Notes: generated from the letters alone by a model not told the origin. Counted from the stretch's first letter, positions 1 to 12,846 are shown. The stretch is 64,000 nt of DNA from Numida meleagris (GCF_002078875.1 NC_034438.1:19995700-20059699), one strand, 5' to 3'. Translations and numbers: made by a program.

Positions 1-153
1 CTCAACAGACTCCAGGAATCTGCTGGACTGTCTGCTGCCCGCCTTTCCGCTATCCCAGCAGATATCCGGGTGGTTGAAATCCCCCATCAGGACAAGAGCC
101 TGCGAACGCGACACCTCCTGCAGCTGGAGCAGGAAGGCCTCGTCCACAGGCTC
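1..153 (-). mobile_element. CR1 LINE fragment, ORF2 endonuclease region
   Basis: Read on the minus strand this encodes part of the CR1 ORF2 apurinic-like endonuclease, the domain that nicks target DNA for target-primed reverse transcription. The conserved GDFN block is visible at 73-84, within a longer match to the same domain of the CR1 at 37.4-39.4 kb. The fragment runs off the left edge, so its real length is unknown, and the match stops abruptly near 153. Unlike the 38.5-kb copy, the catalytic-block Asp of GDFN is kept here. It is a piece of a dead element; nothing suggests expression. Confidence 0.88.
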
Positions 154-929
154 ATTTATTTTGATTGCTGTGGAACTGGGAACTGCTGCTCTTTGCAACA
201 GTCTGTCCCAGCAGCAATGTGTGAGTAACTTTTGAGTGTTAATGACCAGCTCATGGCCCACCATTTCCCTGCATGTAAACTTTGCTTTTACCGGCACTGC
301 ATTTCATCGATTTTCTGCTTTGCCTATTACTCTGTAGCTTTATTACTCCCACTTTCCTCTTGATCAGGGTAAGTCGGTCTCCTATCTGAGAGTGCTCAGA
401 TTTGCAAAATTTGTGCAAAGCTGCTTGTGTTCAAAGATTCAGCTTCCAGAAGTGTCGCATTTGATCTCCAGCTTCCTGCAAAATGCTTCTTCATTTCTCC
501 CTGTTGGGGAGATAAGTGTGCTTAGTGACTGTGTGTTTAGGAGGAAGTGCTATGTTCTGCCAACATCTAAGGCTGACATAGGGGTGGTGAGCATATTCCA
601 GGAGACACATATACAGCTGCTTTCCCTCAGTTCCAAGCCAGGTTTTAATAACACTTTCTGACTTTCATTCTATGTTAAGTCAATTAATATGTCAAGCTTC
701 AAATTTATATTAAACAAAAATAAAAATTGACCTGTGTGCCATTGTGATAAGTAACCTCTGCTGAAACTACTGAAGGAGAAATGACAATGTCAAATACTGA
801 TGAAGTACAGTTCACACTGTTTCTCATACTTTGTGCTGAGGACAAAAAAAGGCACCTCTTCTTCTTTTGCTCTTCTTTTTTATTGGCCTGGGATGGGAAG
901 AATTTCATTTCATCTTCCACAAAGACCAC
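154..929. other. Unclassified non-coding stretch
   Basis: AT-rich DNA between two CR1 fragments. Small open frames occur on both strands, overlapping one another between 705 and 1082, but none resembles a known protein or shows a coding-like pattern. No repeat family was recognised. Confidence 0.5.
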
Positions 930-1725
930 TTACTTCCAACCCCCTTCCATTCACAGGGCTGCCCCCACCAGCTCAGGCTGCCCAGGGACTCATCCAGCCC
1001 AGCCTTGAACGCCTCCAGGATTGGGGCACTTGCAGCTTCTCTGGGCAGTTGGTGCCTCTGCCTCAACACCCATTCTGAGTAAAGAATTTTCCCCTAACAT
1101 TTAATCTATATCTCTACTCTTTTAGTTTAAAACCATTTGCCCTTGTCCTATCACTGTTTACCCATGTATAAAGTAAGTGTCCCTCCTGATTATAAGCTCC
1201 CTTCAAGTACTGGAATGCTGCAATATGGTCTCCCTGAATTTCTCTCCAAGCTGAACAAGCCCAGATCCCTCAGCCTGTCTTTTTAGGAGAGGTGCTCCAG
1301 CTCTCCTATGGGCCCCCTCTAACAGCTCCAAATCTCTCTTTTCGTAGGGGCCCCAGCCCTGGATGCAGTATTGCAGATGGGGCCTCACAAGGGCAGAGCA
1401 GAGGGGGGCAATTCTCTCCCTGCTGTCCACCCCTCTGTTGATGCAGCCCAGGATACAATTGGTTTTCTGAGCTGCAAGTGCATACTGCTGGCTCATGTCC
1501 AGCTTTTTGTCCACTTGGGACCCTCAAGCCTTTCTCCACAGGGCTGCTCTTAGTGAATTCTTCTCTCATTCTGTCATACTTGCCTGTTATTGCCCTGACT
1601 CAAGTGCAAAATCTTCCACTTGGCCTTATTAAACCTCATTCAGTTCATGTAGGCCCATTTTTCAAGCTTGTCCAAGTCCCCCTGGATGTCATCCCCTCCT
1701 TCTGTCCTACCAATTGCACCATTCA
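930..1725 (-). mobile_element. CR1 LINE, 3' half of ORF2 and 3' UTR, reverse
   Basis: A 5'-truncated CR1 on the minus strand. The minus-strand frame at 1203-1514 shows the typical post-RT segment of CR1 ORF2, with LDMSQQ, the ILGCI block and the LVRPHLQYC block in the expected order. Downstream (towards 930) come the usual CR1 C-terminal and 3' UTR sequences, matching the copies at 54-56 kb. The frame shifts several times, so no functional product is possible. The ATTCTATG tail is not preserved at the 930 end. Confidence 0.9.
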
Positions 1726-2881
1726 GAATGATAAGATCTCTGATAATTAATGGCAACTCATCTTTCATGTTCATTACACTGTTATGCAAATCTTCTGAGA
1801 ACAGTCAGGGAACCAGAAAGATATTCACATTATTAACTTTGCAGTGTGTCTAGTGATTGAAACGTCCCTTTGTTGCTGATGATCCCTGAGGATGTAATAT
1901 GAAAATTGACTTAAAATAACCTAACAAGGAACAAGGAGGAGGAGTTATTTTATATTAACTCAGCCAGAAATACTTCAGGACTAACAGACTGTGTCATCTG
2001 GGATTATAACATTGGAAACTTGTCCTGTTTCCTGGTAAAAGCAGAACTGTTGGCCTTTAACTAATGCTACAGAAGGTGACCAAATACAGTTATAGAGGAT
2101 TACTTGTCAGGTGAGCATGCCTTGTGTAATGGACTGGATGGTACAGGTGTGCATTTAGTATGCAGTTTGGCACATGTGCACTGAAATAACCATCATATGA
2201 GAGGAAAGTGGGTGAATGGTGTTATTTTTGAATAATGTATAGTGTAGATATGTTTGCACTATACTAGTACGTTTTAGTTTATAACATCACGGCATACACA
2301 TTATTCTCAGTTTTAAAATAGCCATTGGAAACATTGCTGATCTAAGCCCAAGCTCTACCTTCTATTAGTAGCTGTTACTGTTGTAGTTCCATGCGAGCTG
2401 GATTCTGTCTTTTTAAAATGAGAAATAATTCTCATTCCTATGCCATGAAGCACAGTAAGTCAATCTCCGTGTACACCTCAGACTTGATATCTTTAACAGT
2501 CTATGTTTCAAACAAAATAAATTTAAAAATCTGGGGGTTCCTTATGGACAACAAAGCTAACATAGCAGGGCAAGAGTCATCCATGAATTCTATGCACTGG
2601 CATATAAGAGGAACCTGAGCAAGGACTGAGTCCACAGAGGAACTGAACTTGACAATTGCTGTAGAGTCTGTGATAAATCAGCAGTGCTGTGGGACAGAAC
2701 AGATTATAGTTTAATATTCTCTCTTGTAAATGGCTATATCTTATGGAACATAAGGATATGTGATAAAGGAGGGACTTGAAAGGGTATTGTAAGTGGATTG
2801 CTGGCACATTTTGGCACGCTGTGTACCACTGTAGTACTGTGGAGGTCTTCAGTTTAACATGTTAAGCAATACATTGCTCTA
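1726..2881. other. Unclassified non-coding stretch
   Basis: AT-rich sequence with stops in all frames. I see no repeat family, RNA gene or exon-like segment. Confidence 0.5.
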
Positions 2882-3013
2882 GAAAGCCAACTGTATCCTG
2901 GGCTGAAAAGTGTGAGGGAGATGATTCTGCCCCTTCACTCTCTTCTCATGCTCTCATTTGTAGTACTGCATCCATTCCCGGGGACCCCAACACAAGAAAG
3001 ACATGGAGCTGTG
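2882..3013 (+). mobile_element. Short degraded CR1 fragment
   Basis: About 130 bp aligns by eye with the CR1 ORF2 segment that encodes the ILGC, VPLYSAL and LQYCIQ blocks; compare 55590-55720 in this window. There is a deletion after the first block and several substitutions. Both ends stop inside the coding region, so this is an old piece left after deletion rather than a simple 5'-truncated insertion. Confidence 0.7.
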
Positions 3014-5477
3014 CCACAAAGGTGAATTTATACAGTAAAAGGATGGTTATTTTACAGGAAGTAACTGAGTTTTACCAATTCCAAAAATCAGAGCCTTTCT
3101 TTTGCTGGTTATGAATAAATAGGAGATATTATAAAGAATTTTCTTCATCTTTGGATCTGCACAGTGATGTTCAAATGTATTTTTTTAAATTTTATAATCT
3201 TCTAGTCATTTAGTCACTCTGATGTATTATTTCAACCTTTTTATTTTTGTTTCTTTCAGTGAATTTAAATGTGTTTAACAGGAGTCAAAACTATGAAGGT
3301 ATCTACTGGGTAGTCCTATAGGTGACATTTTCATACATGTTAAAACACATTGCATTATTATGTTTTTATAAAGTGCTTGAGGAGCAAAACAGTTATAATG
3401 AATACCCTTCTGTGCTCTACACTGCATCTGTACATATATTGGGATTTGGTGTATTTTCATGGACTGAAAGGAGGAAGAGGTATAAGAGGGAGTCTCAGGT
3501 GAACCTATTTATTAGAAATTCCATAATATGAAAAAAGCTTTTCTACCAACTAAAATGCAATTTTAGATTTAAGGAGTATGCCTTTGAAAGAATTCAAGGC
3601 AGTCTTGTAATTTTACAATGAACATGCATAGAAAACAGTTACTGACAGCCCTGATGAGCAATTCTAATGGGAAATTAAAGGCTGTATTAGCTTTTAATTA
3701 AGGAGTATTTAATTTTATTTAGGTTTAAGAACAGGACTAGGCTATAATTGTTTTGTTCAGTTTTATGCAAAACTGACTACTTTAGCTACAGAAGTACTGA
3801 TCAAATATTTTGGGGGTATTTAAGTGGCATTTTAGAGTTGAGACTAATGAGCAATGGTCAGATAGATTAATTATTCTGGTTCTATATGAGTGGTGAAATG
3901 TGTTCTTTAAATATTATGCAGAGATATATCCTAAGTCCATTAAGTATAGACTGGAATTCTATGTAAAACAATAGATTTTATACAAAGGATACTATTGGAG
4001 TATTTTTGTAAGATCCGTTCCAAATACAAAATACCCTCTGCTGGTCAGTAAGAGATCTTGAAACTGATTGGGGTACCATGTCAGGAAGGGCTAATGAGAG
4101 GTTATGACCCTGGCAAGTGTGAATCAGATCTTTTTGGTGTACTTTGCTGAAATGTGCATAGGGCTTCATGCTGACAAGATCTGGAGTTTTTCAGCAACCT
4201 TAATATCAGGTAGAAGTATGCCAGAGATTCTCAAATAACTTCTGTATCATGAGGAATTACGTTGTATGTGAACATTTCTACACAGTAATAATATGTGGGG
4301 TTTTTTTCATAGATGTCTAACTAAAATTTTCACGAAGTGACTTCATAGTAGGATGCAAGTCTTTGGAGGGGAAACATTAAACAAGTATTTGTCCCCCATT
4401 ATGGTATTAATGCTATGTGTGCTTTTTCTTCTCTTCATAGCAGGGAAGAAGCAGACCCATAATAAAAACTGCAGTGGGTCAGTGCAGAGGGAAATTGTGT
4501 CCTGTGGTAGCAGAACTGTAACTCCAACTTAAAACTGATGAGTAATTCTTCTCTCTAATAAGCAGCACTTCTGTCACTGGAAGATGCTGTGGGAATAGTT
4601 AACAAACAAACAAACAAAAAGCAACCACAAAACAAACAATCAACAACAAACAACCAAAGGAAAATCATAAGGAATTATTGGGGACTGAACATGGAAAATA
4701 TGTGCCTGTACACTCTGTGAACACTGCTTGAGGTCACAGAGGCAAGGACAAATTGCCAGAAAGAACTAACAAGTAAGCAAAAGTATCTGTAACAATCTTC
4801 TGTTTACTTCCCTTTTGCTGAGTTGAGAAACATCAAAAAAGCTTTTGTGGATTGCCATCACTTGGACACTGCTGGATGCTCAGCCTGATATAATGCATTT
4901 TAGAAGTATTTGTGGAAGCGGTCAGCTGTACCTTGTTCATTCACTGTAGAGTTTTTCTAAAACTTGTCAGACTTTCTTCACAAAGGGAATCAGCAGCAAA
5001 GTCTAACTGGAATTGAATCCAACCAGAAAACTGTGCATGAGGGCTGGCTGATACATGTAACAGAGATGCATTTTTCAGATAATTTACACAGATTTCTCTA
5101 GCTGCCCACCACAGAAGATATATTCTTAAGTTTTTTTTTTTTTTCCTGAAGATTTAAAAATAGTATTTGAACCTGATACATTGAAGCGTAGATCTGTTTT
5201 ATTCCATTTGTATCTTATTACTGAAAAAAGGGTTTCTTTCTCAGGGATATGTGAGATGTACACAATAAGTTTTGTAAATCTGAGTGGGCTGACCAACACT
5301 GCTGAGGTTGTGGGTTATTTTTCAGCATTATCCCAGGTTACTCTGTGACTATACCAAGACAGCCATCTGCAGTAATTGTGGCAACACCTGCTGTACCAAC
5401 AAGCTCCATATAGACACACTTCTGTGAGATACATGGACCTAAGCTGGCTTATCTGTGCATACCTGAAGGGTGTGCGC
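3014..5477. other. Unclassified non-coding stretch
   Basis: AT-rich DNA without recognisable genes. It holds an AAAC-type simple repeat at 4600-4658 and a T14 run at 5131-5144. The longest open frames (about 60-70 codons) look like chance. Confidence 0.5.
4600..4658. repeat. AAAC-rich simple repeat
   Basis: Direct reading shows several AAAC units followed by an imperfect A/C-rich run. It is a low-complexity microsatellite. Confidence 0.85.
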
Positions 5478-5765
5478 TGAGAGAACAGAGCCAGGCTCTT
5501 GTCAGTGGTGCCCAGTGCCAGAAGAAGAGGCAGTGGGCACAAACTGGAGCGCAGGAGGTTCTATCTGTCTGGAAATACTTTTTCATCCTTAGGGTATACA
5601 AACACCTGGGAAGAGGTTCCCCAGAGTCTCCTCTTCAGAGATCTCTAAAAGCTGCCTGGACATCTTGGACACCATGCTCTGGGCATCCCTGCTTGAGATG
5701 CGGTTGGACCAGCTGAGATCCAGAGGTCTCTTCCAACCTAACCATTCTGTGATTTTATGATTTAA
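5478..5765 (+). mobile_element. CR1 LINE 3' end, divergent subfamily
   Basis: The segment carries the CR1 C-terminal coding and 3' UTR signature: an 'AGCCAGGCTCTT' block, 'GTGCCCAGTG', then the 'CCTCCAGAGGTC'-like and 'CCAACCTAACCATTCTGTGATT' ending. The wording differs from the other CR1 copies in the window, so this is a different subfamily. It is 5'-truncated to under 300 bp, which is typical of CR1. Confidence 0.85.
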
Positions 5766-7017
5766 TCATATAACAAAATCATGTCACTCCAGCTATACAT
5801 CATCAATGAATGCCTTATTCATGTCCGTGAAGCAGCTCTCCCAGGCCTTATCTTTATTAAGACCAGTTCTCAGTTCTCTCTTTTCTGTAAGATTCATTTG
5901 TATTTATTCAGTTCTCATATAGAACTTTCTGTGTTATTTCTAATCTCCTCCTTTTTAATAGAAAATTATAAATTATAAATTTACAAAATAATTAAGATAA
6001 ATAGAGTTGAGAAGAATGTTTTCGTGAATCACATAGGCACAGAGATATCACAACCAGTTACCACACACTTGCTCTGAATTTTTGCTTTCTGTGCATAGCA
6101 GCTAGTGAATAATACAGGTTTCTGGGTTTCTTTTCTTTGATTACCTACACAAACCTATCTCTAGTGATGAAATACAAAATTTATTAAATTAAAAATAAGG
6201 CATGATTTTTTTTTTGTAAGGGAAAGAAGGAAGTTAACGAAGTGGCTTTGATTGTCCAGGTACAGTGAATCTGACGTTTTTTATTGTGAAACAGGAATTA
6301 TTTGTAACTGGCCCCAAGACTCCTCTGCAAGTATTGAATTTAAAATATTGGAAAGTTCAAAATTTTTATTTCACACTACTCAACCTCTGGATACAATGCT
6401 AAGATATTTAAAATTAGTTCTAATATTCTTTGCTTCTGAAACATAAATAGTATGGAGAGGTTTTTAATAGCTGTTGATCATTGCAGTGGTGCATTTGACA
6501 GCAAGTCAAAGTCTTAATAGGGTTTGATCCCAGTAGTGAGATGGAGCATATGGCTCTATCTAGATTTTTTATCTCACTTCTAAGTCAGTGGAAGCTCTAA
6601 ATTGGTACTGACATTCTCCATGTTACCTAGTTAGCAAAATTTACTTGTCTGTATTTGCCCAGTTTCTGAATGCTCATTTTACTTATTTGAATGCTCAATT
6701 CTAGCTTCCTGTACTACAACGAACGTACAAAGATATTGTTTCTTTCTAAAACATCTCTGAAAATCAGACCTTAGGAATAGGGTCCAATAATAAACACCAC
6801 GCTACTTCACTCAGCAAAAAAGAGACTCCCAGTGAAGAGTTTTTATTAGCTTTTATAAAGTTTATGTCCCAAACCTAAGATTTTCCTTCATAATAGCAAG
6901 AAGAGAATATTTTCTATATAACATTTTCCATAACAGCTCAATCCTTTTCCCCTACACATTAAAAAAAAAAATCCCATTTAAATTATTTTGTGGATATGGA
7001 TATTTGATTTTATTTAG
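5766..7017. other. Unclassified non-coding stretch
   Basis: AT-rich sequence between a CR1 tail and the hAT element. Nothing recognisable beyond short A and T runs. Confidence 0.5.
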
Positions 7018-8985
7018 AAGAGGCATGTTCAACCCACAGCCCACAGGCCACATGCAGCCCAGCACAGCTTGTGCTGCAGCCCGCATCCCCTGCTGCTGCA
7101 TCACCATGGCAGCAGCTCTGTCCCACTGAGCAGCCTGGCCTGAGCCCAGGACACAGGGATGGTGCAGTGCAGTGCCAAAAAATAATATGGCACTGTACTT
7201 AATTCAAAAGGAAATTCTGTCAGTTTTAAAAGATTATAATTTGAAAAGACATGTTATGCAGAAACATGCTGCCAAATTTGATGTGTATGAAGAAATTATT
7301 TGTAAAGATAAAATAGCAGAACTAAAAAAAGTCTGTCAGCTCAACAAAATATTTTTTAAAAGTTAAAACTCAAGTGAGCTCTGTTATAAAAGCTAGTTAT
7401 GTGGTAACAAATCTCATTGCAAAAAAAAAAAAATCAAAACCATTTTCTGATGGTGATTTTGTTAAGCAATGTATGGAAAGCATGAGAGATGAAATGAGTC
7501 CTGATTAAAAAAAAGGGATTTTTCTAAATTTAATTGTCTCACCAGACTAGAGCCAGGTGAACTGAATAAACAGGATAATCTATTGAAAATATTTGAAGAG
7601 TAAGTCTAATAATTTAAAATTTTATGCTTTGGCTATAGATGAAGATACTGCTGTTACAGATACAGATCAACTTGCCATTTTCATTAGAGGTATTGATAGC
7701 AAATATAATGTCACTGAAGAAATGGCTTCCTTGGTACCTTCGAAAGACACAACTAAATCTCTTCATTTGTATGAAGCAGTAAAACAATAAGTTAAAGTGA
7801 TATCCTTTAACCATTATCAACATATCTGGTACAGCTACTGATGATGCCCTGGTGATGGTCAGTAAAAAGGAGGGACTTATAAAGTTAATAGAAGATGATG
7901 CAGTTAACACCGGTAACTCACATTGGATGAAATACCACTGCATCAGGTATCGATAAAATTTATGTGCAAAAGCTTTAAAAACAGATAATGTCATGTGAAT
8001 CGTCATCAATGCTGTGAATTTCGTAAAGTCCAAGGGACTGAACAGCCAATTCTAGGAGCTCCTTAGAAGTATGGATGCTGATTATGGGGTCGTCATTTTC
8101 TTTTCTGAAGGAAGGTGGCTAAATTTGGGTAAAATGCTAAAAGAACTTTACAAGGAGAAATCAAGCCCTTTATGGAATCAAAAGGAAAATTTGTGCCAGA
8201 GAATGAAAATCAAAAATGGCTCATTGATTTAGCATCTTTGGCAGATTTGACCACTCATTTAAATGAGTTAAACATGTGTCTCCAAAGTGAAAATCACCTT
8301 ATCTGTTCTATGTTTCAGAAAATAAGAGAGTTTGATATGAAGCTTAAATTTGGGCAAGCTCAAGTTATGGTAAATAAATTCATGCATTTTGATACACTGC
8401 CTAAGCAATCTTGTGAACAGTGAAAAATACTCAGGTGTGCTTTCCATTTTGATAAAAAAGTTGAGAATAGTTTTCAAGATCTCAAAAAAAGAAATTCATT
8501 ATTTTTTTGTGTATTTGCCACTCCATTTTTGGTAGACATAAATACGTTACTTGCAAATACATAGATTTGCAATCAAACATTTAACTCAAAGAAAAATTTG
8601 GTTGTATCTCTTTACCAGACACTCATAAGACCTTTCTCACTAGAAAAAAATAGCCCTCGCATCACAACCATGCCTTATTCGTGTCATCACTTCTTGACAG
8701 TATGTATATTTGTGAACAATTATTGTCAAGGATGAAGCACAGGAAGAGTAATATTTCATCAAATATCTCTGATGAACACCTTGAGAACTCATGAGGAATG
8801 GCAACCTCTTGATGCATTAATTTTACAAAAATAAGGCCAAAATCCCACTAGTTTTGTGTTTTTGTTACTCCCTATTTTGTTATGTATATGCCTTACGTTT
8901 ATTATATATTTTATATGCACCCCATGGAAATTCCTGTTCACTCAGTGCAGTCCATGTAAGCCAAAATGTTGGACAACTATGATGA
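7018..8985 (+). mobile_element. hAT (Charlie-like) DNA transposon, near full length, inactive
   Basis: A cut-and-paste DNA transposon of about 1.96 kb. The two ends are degenerate inverted copies: near 7024 the sequence reads CATGTTCAACCC, and near 8981 the reverse complement reads CATAGTTGTCCAAC, resembling the CAGGGGTGTCCAA-type termini of Charlie elements. The first 130 bp are GC-rich and CA/CAG-rich, as expected of subterminal repeats. Between the ends lies one transposase reading, plus orientation, broken by several frameshifts and stops. An exact 8-bp target duplication could not be confirmed; AGAAGAGG on the left and ATGAAGAA on the right are only loosely alike. Exact ends are uncertain by a few bases. 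Confidence 0.8.
7172..8860 (+). pseudogene. Broken hAT/Charlie-type transposase
   Basis: The reading can be followed through at least three open pieces. 7172-7366 has the end of a BED-type zinc finger (YNLKRHVMQKHA, with His-x5-His) followed by a KIAELKK helix. 7593-7790 has the hAT catalytic-core entry (FYALAIDEDTAVTDTDQLAIF), with an acidic residue at the expected first catalytic position, then the FIRGI and VTEEMASLVP blocks. 8172-8423 has the FMESKGK, LNELNMCLQ and FDMKLKFG blocks. Further on, around 8720-8820, an RMKHRKSN/ISDEHLENS-like stretch matches the C-terminal hAT dimerisation region. Frameshifts near 7400-7590, 7790-8170 and after 8423 disable it. The wording resembles vertebrate transposase-derived GTF2IRD2 and ZBED-type proteins, but this copy is not domesticated as it stands. 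Confidence 0.78.
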
Positions 8986-9443
8986 AGAAGATATGGAAAT
9001 GTAAGTAATTGCTGGAGAGTACAGCCTGTAGTAAATATGTTTTTTCATTATTTTTGTATTTTATTTTTCCCTCTTAACTTTGCTCTGTTAACAGTCTGGC
9101 TCTCTAAACCATTAAATAATTAAAACTATTAAATATACTGAAAATAATTCCAGACTGATGAAGGTTCACTGCGATATTGATTTCATTTCCCATCTGTTGC
9201 TTAAACATTTCTAAGGCATGTGCAAATAAACGAGTGTGTGGGACTCTCAAGTACTATACAGGTTGGTAAATGTCATCTTCATTAAAATGAACTAGACAGA
9301 AAAGTAGTCCCTCCATTCTGAAAGACTGTTAATTATCCTTTCTCAAGGAAATGTCTCAGCAGACTCATTCATTCTTTCTTATCCTCTGTTTCTTTCTCAG
9401 GTGTTACTGGAAGATTTTGTCCATTTTTTAATAAAAAAGGGAA

Positions 9444-9470
9444 AATGTCAGCACAAAAAATGCTGACATT
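9444..9470. repeat. Perfect 10-bp inverted repeat (hairpin)
   Basis: AATGTCAGCA at 9444-9453 is followed by a 7-nt loop (CAAAAAA) and its exact reverse complement TGCTGACATT at 9461-9470. The stem could extend by GG/CC past a small bulge. No element or gene boundary was recognised around it. Confidence 0.9.
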
Positions 9471-10688
9471 CCTTACTAACTAGCCTGCACACATGAGGAA
9501 ATCCAGTTTTGTAGTGTTCCTTAGTCAAATATTGTCCCTGCAATCTCTTGGAAAATTAATCTAAAAGGATTTTTCTGATGGTATGGATACATTTAATACA
9601 TTTCTCTGGATAGGAGGAATTTTTAAAAAAATTCTGCCTTTTCTAGATGCTGATTTAAATTTACAGATGTTAAAGTTGTTCTGTATCACTATTCAAATTG
9701 CTTTTTTCCCTCTAAGTTGAAGCTGTTTGTTATGAGCTTGGTTACCCAATGTTTGAAATCGGCTAGCAATACTGTACTTTGTTGCTTACTCATCGAGTTG
9801 CTAGGGGTTCTTCATGGTTGGTATTGGGTGGTTAATACTGACAGATATATAGCAGATCTGTTTGAGTTCAGTGGAGTTAGGGTATGATAACTAATCTTAG
9901 ACCCACCTTCAGCTGAAGCTGGAGCTCTTCAGAGTGATGGCTGCTACGACACCACATTATACAGCTATAAACTTTCTCTTTTTTTGTCCCCTTTATATGA
10001 AGAGCAAATAATTTAGAGTAAGAAAACAAATAAATCTTACAAGTCTGTTTCTTTACTTTTTTTCTCCCAACAGGGAAAACAGCATTTACTAGTGCCTATT
10101 TGCAAACAGCTCTTGGAGGTAACGAACTAGTTTCCATGTCTGCCATGTATGTCCTTCACTCGTATATAGAATAACTCACAATAGAATGGTGAGAGCAGGC
10201 ACAAATGCCAAACTGATCTGCTGGGAGAGAAGCATGAAGCAGAAATGGTGTGACTCATTTTTCTCATGTCAGTATTTATACTTTAGGGTTGAGAGCAGTA
10301 AAAGGCTACTAATTATTAAACCGAGTAAATTCACAAGTCACACACTTGCTTCTGTCATGGAAAAGTTCCATTTGTATTTGAAATAAAAAACACTTGCATA
10401 CCTGGAGGATCATTTACGATAAGTAGATTTAATATTTATGCAAATGCAATTCAAATGCTGCTGGCAATATAAGGTAAGTATCTTAAATGTAGAAAATCTT
10501 CATGTCTTGTAGCCACTCAGAAAGAAAAAAAGCCTTTCACATATTTTTCTCTTTCTTACTGTATTACAGATCAATGAATATGCTAAACTTGAACACCACC
10601 AATAAACCAAGAGCAGAGAGTATTAAACATATTTGCCAAAAGGCACCTTCTGGGGAAGATTTTGTACTCCAGCCAAATTTCATTAATA

Positions 10689-10700
10689 CCCCCCCCCCCC
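10689..10700. repeat. Poly-C run
   Basis: Twelve consecutive C residues. It is a likely length-variable or error-prone site. Confidence 0.9.
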
Positions 10701-12617
10701 AGCCCCTGTATTTTTCTTGCAATTCAGTTTTTGTCTCAGTTGATGCTTGTGGCTCCTTGAGGCAGCTATATTAATGTCTCCAATGTATGTGTGTTCCCAT
10801 TCTTCCTTTTTTTTGGCCGTAGTTTCCAGAGGCCAGAAACTAAGCATAGGAAGAAAGCCAGCTGAAGAATCAGCTGCAGGGTAAAGAGAAAAGCAGAGGA
10901 GCAAAGAGAATGTGGAGAAGTGATGAATTTTCTGACTGCTCACATCTCATCAAATATAGGAAGGGGTCACAAATCCTTATGTGAATCCTAAGGATGTAAC
11001 ATCAGTGGGTGCTCTCCAGAACAAAGGGATGGTCCTAGAAAGAAATTCTTCTCTTTTTAAGTGTATTTGCTCGCCAAAATGACAGTAATCCACTGACAAT
11101 TTAGTATCTGTATATTGTTTCTTTGTATATCCTCTTATACCACAAATAAACTCAAGATGCAAATGGAGAGTTCAGTAATGAAAAATCACACATTTCTTGT
11201 GAGTTAAAAACAAAGCAATAACAAAATCTGAAAGGATGGAGGAAGAAAAAAGAAGATCATGGCAGCAAAAAAGGAGGGAGAGAAGAAGTAGCATTGCTGG
11301 GCATGGAATATTTGCAAACTGCTGAAATGCCAGCCGTACATGTTACCACCTTGGTCATCATTTTTCATTCCTTAATTTATAGCAGATCAGCAGGATATCC
11401 AGATAAACTTCCTCATTTTATGTGCTTTTTTTCCTTCTCCACGTTCCTTCTGTAATTGTGAGTAGTTACACAGAGTTACTGCAGAAATACCACCTTGTGT
11501 TCTGGCAGCAGAGGTATCAGAATAATGAAACTTTGTCATTATATCTGTTTGTTGGCTTTTTACAGAAAGAGAAACACAAATTAATATTAGTACCTCTTTA
11601 AATTAATGCACATAGTGCCTCTAGCTTTGTAAATGTTTTTTATTTTTTGAAAGTCTTGTTATTAACAAATGTAGTAATGTTTCTGTGAAATTGGCCTGCT
11701 TCTCATGCCTGAGAGCCCTATCTTCTCATTTTTTCTATCCCTTAGCATCAAAAAAAAGAGCAGAGATGTTTTCAGAAGAGGTGTGTTGACTTGCTGAAGC
11801 TGTTTGTCATTGAGGAAGATCACAGTGAGGTGGTATTTGAGGAGAAGAATTAGAGTAGAGGAATTTGTACCTATGAAAAGCACTGTCACACTTCTCACAA
11901 TGAAAGAAAAATTAAAAAACAGACCTTGGTTACTGATGAGTAAAAGTGAATCCTCCTCTCACTGCTAAAGCTATGTATAATAGCCTTGGGATTTGCTAAC
12001 TCTGTTAGTCAGCTTTTGGTTATTTCAACACAAAAACTGAAAACAGTAAGACATACTAGTTGAGTGTTTCTTCTTCTTCCGTTTGCTTAGGTTTTATGGG
12101 ATCTTCATATTAAATACCTATAGTGCCACATAAAGTGTTGATAAGATTGAAAAGATGCTCCTATTTCAAAGTGAATTTATGATAAAAATGCAAATATCTA
12201 TAGGTGCCTGTTAATTTACTGTGTTCACCTTGGCATGTGGTACAAATAGTTGCTATAAATCACTATCATTCTTGTAAACTTCCTGTCATGCAGTGTAAGG
12301 GGAAAAACATTCAGAGAACTTGTAAACTTGTAAACAAAGTAGTAGAATTGCTAAAAAGCAAGGTTGATGATTTCCCCCCACAACCTGTGTAAGGAAAGTG
12401 AGTGAGCTTTACCCTTTAGCATGGTAGTGTGGCCTGAATCTAGCATCTTATTCCAAACTAAGCCAACCATTTATTTGTAGAATCATCGACTTCACCTCTC
12501 TGTTGTAGTATATCACTCTTACAGCATGCTCTAGTTTAGTTGCAGGACCTAGCCGTTCTTCTGGCAGCTGGCTTTACATGCCAATGGGGATTTCCAAAAT
12601 GTGTAGTCATTATCTCA

Positions 12618-12846
12618 ATCATAGAATCATAGCACCATAGAATGGCCTGGGTTGAAAAGGACCCCAAAGATCATCAAGTTTCAACCTCCCTGCTGAGTGC
12701 AGGGTTGCCAGTCACTAGTCCAGGCTGCCCAGAGCCACATCCAGCCTGGCCTTGAATGCCTCCAGGGACGAGGCATCCACAACCTCCTTGAGCAACATGT
12801 TCTAGTGTGTCACCACCCTCTGCGTGAAAAAATTCCACCTAAATAC
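12618..12846 (-). mobile_element. CR1 LINE 3' tail, reverse
   Basis: It starts with the reversed CR1 tail (ATCATAGAATCATAG) and continues through 'ATGGCCTGGGTTGAAAAGGACC', 'CCAGGCTGCCCAGAGCC' and 'CTTGAATGCCTCCAGGGA', the standard CR1 3' UTR and last coding segment in reverse. It is about 230 bp, 5'-truncated and non-coding. Confidence 0.92.

Larger units (their letters stand above)
8986..12617. other. Unclassified non-coding stretch
   Basis: AT-rich DNA. It holds a perfect 10-bp hairpin at 9444-9470 and a C12 run at 10689-10700. Open frames up to 90 codons (for example 10502-10774) read through low-complexity DNA and look spurious. Confidence 0.5.

Noticed and set aside
7010..8995. 8-bp target duplication for the hAT element
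   Set aside because: AGAAGAGG and ATGAAGAA are too dissimilar to call, and the precise ends are uncertain.
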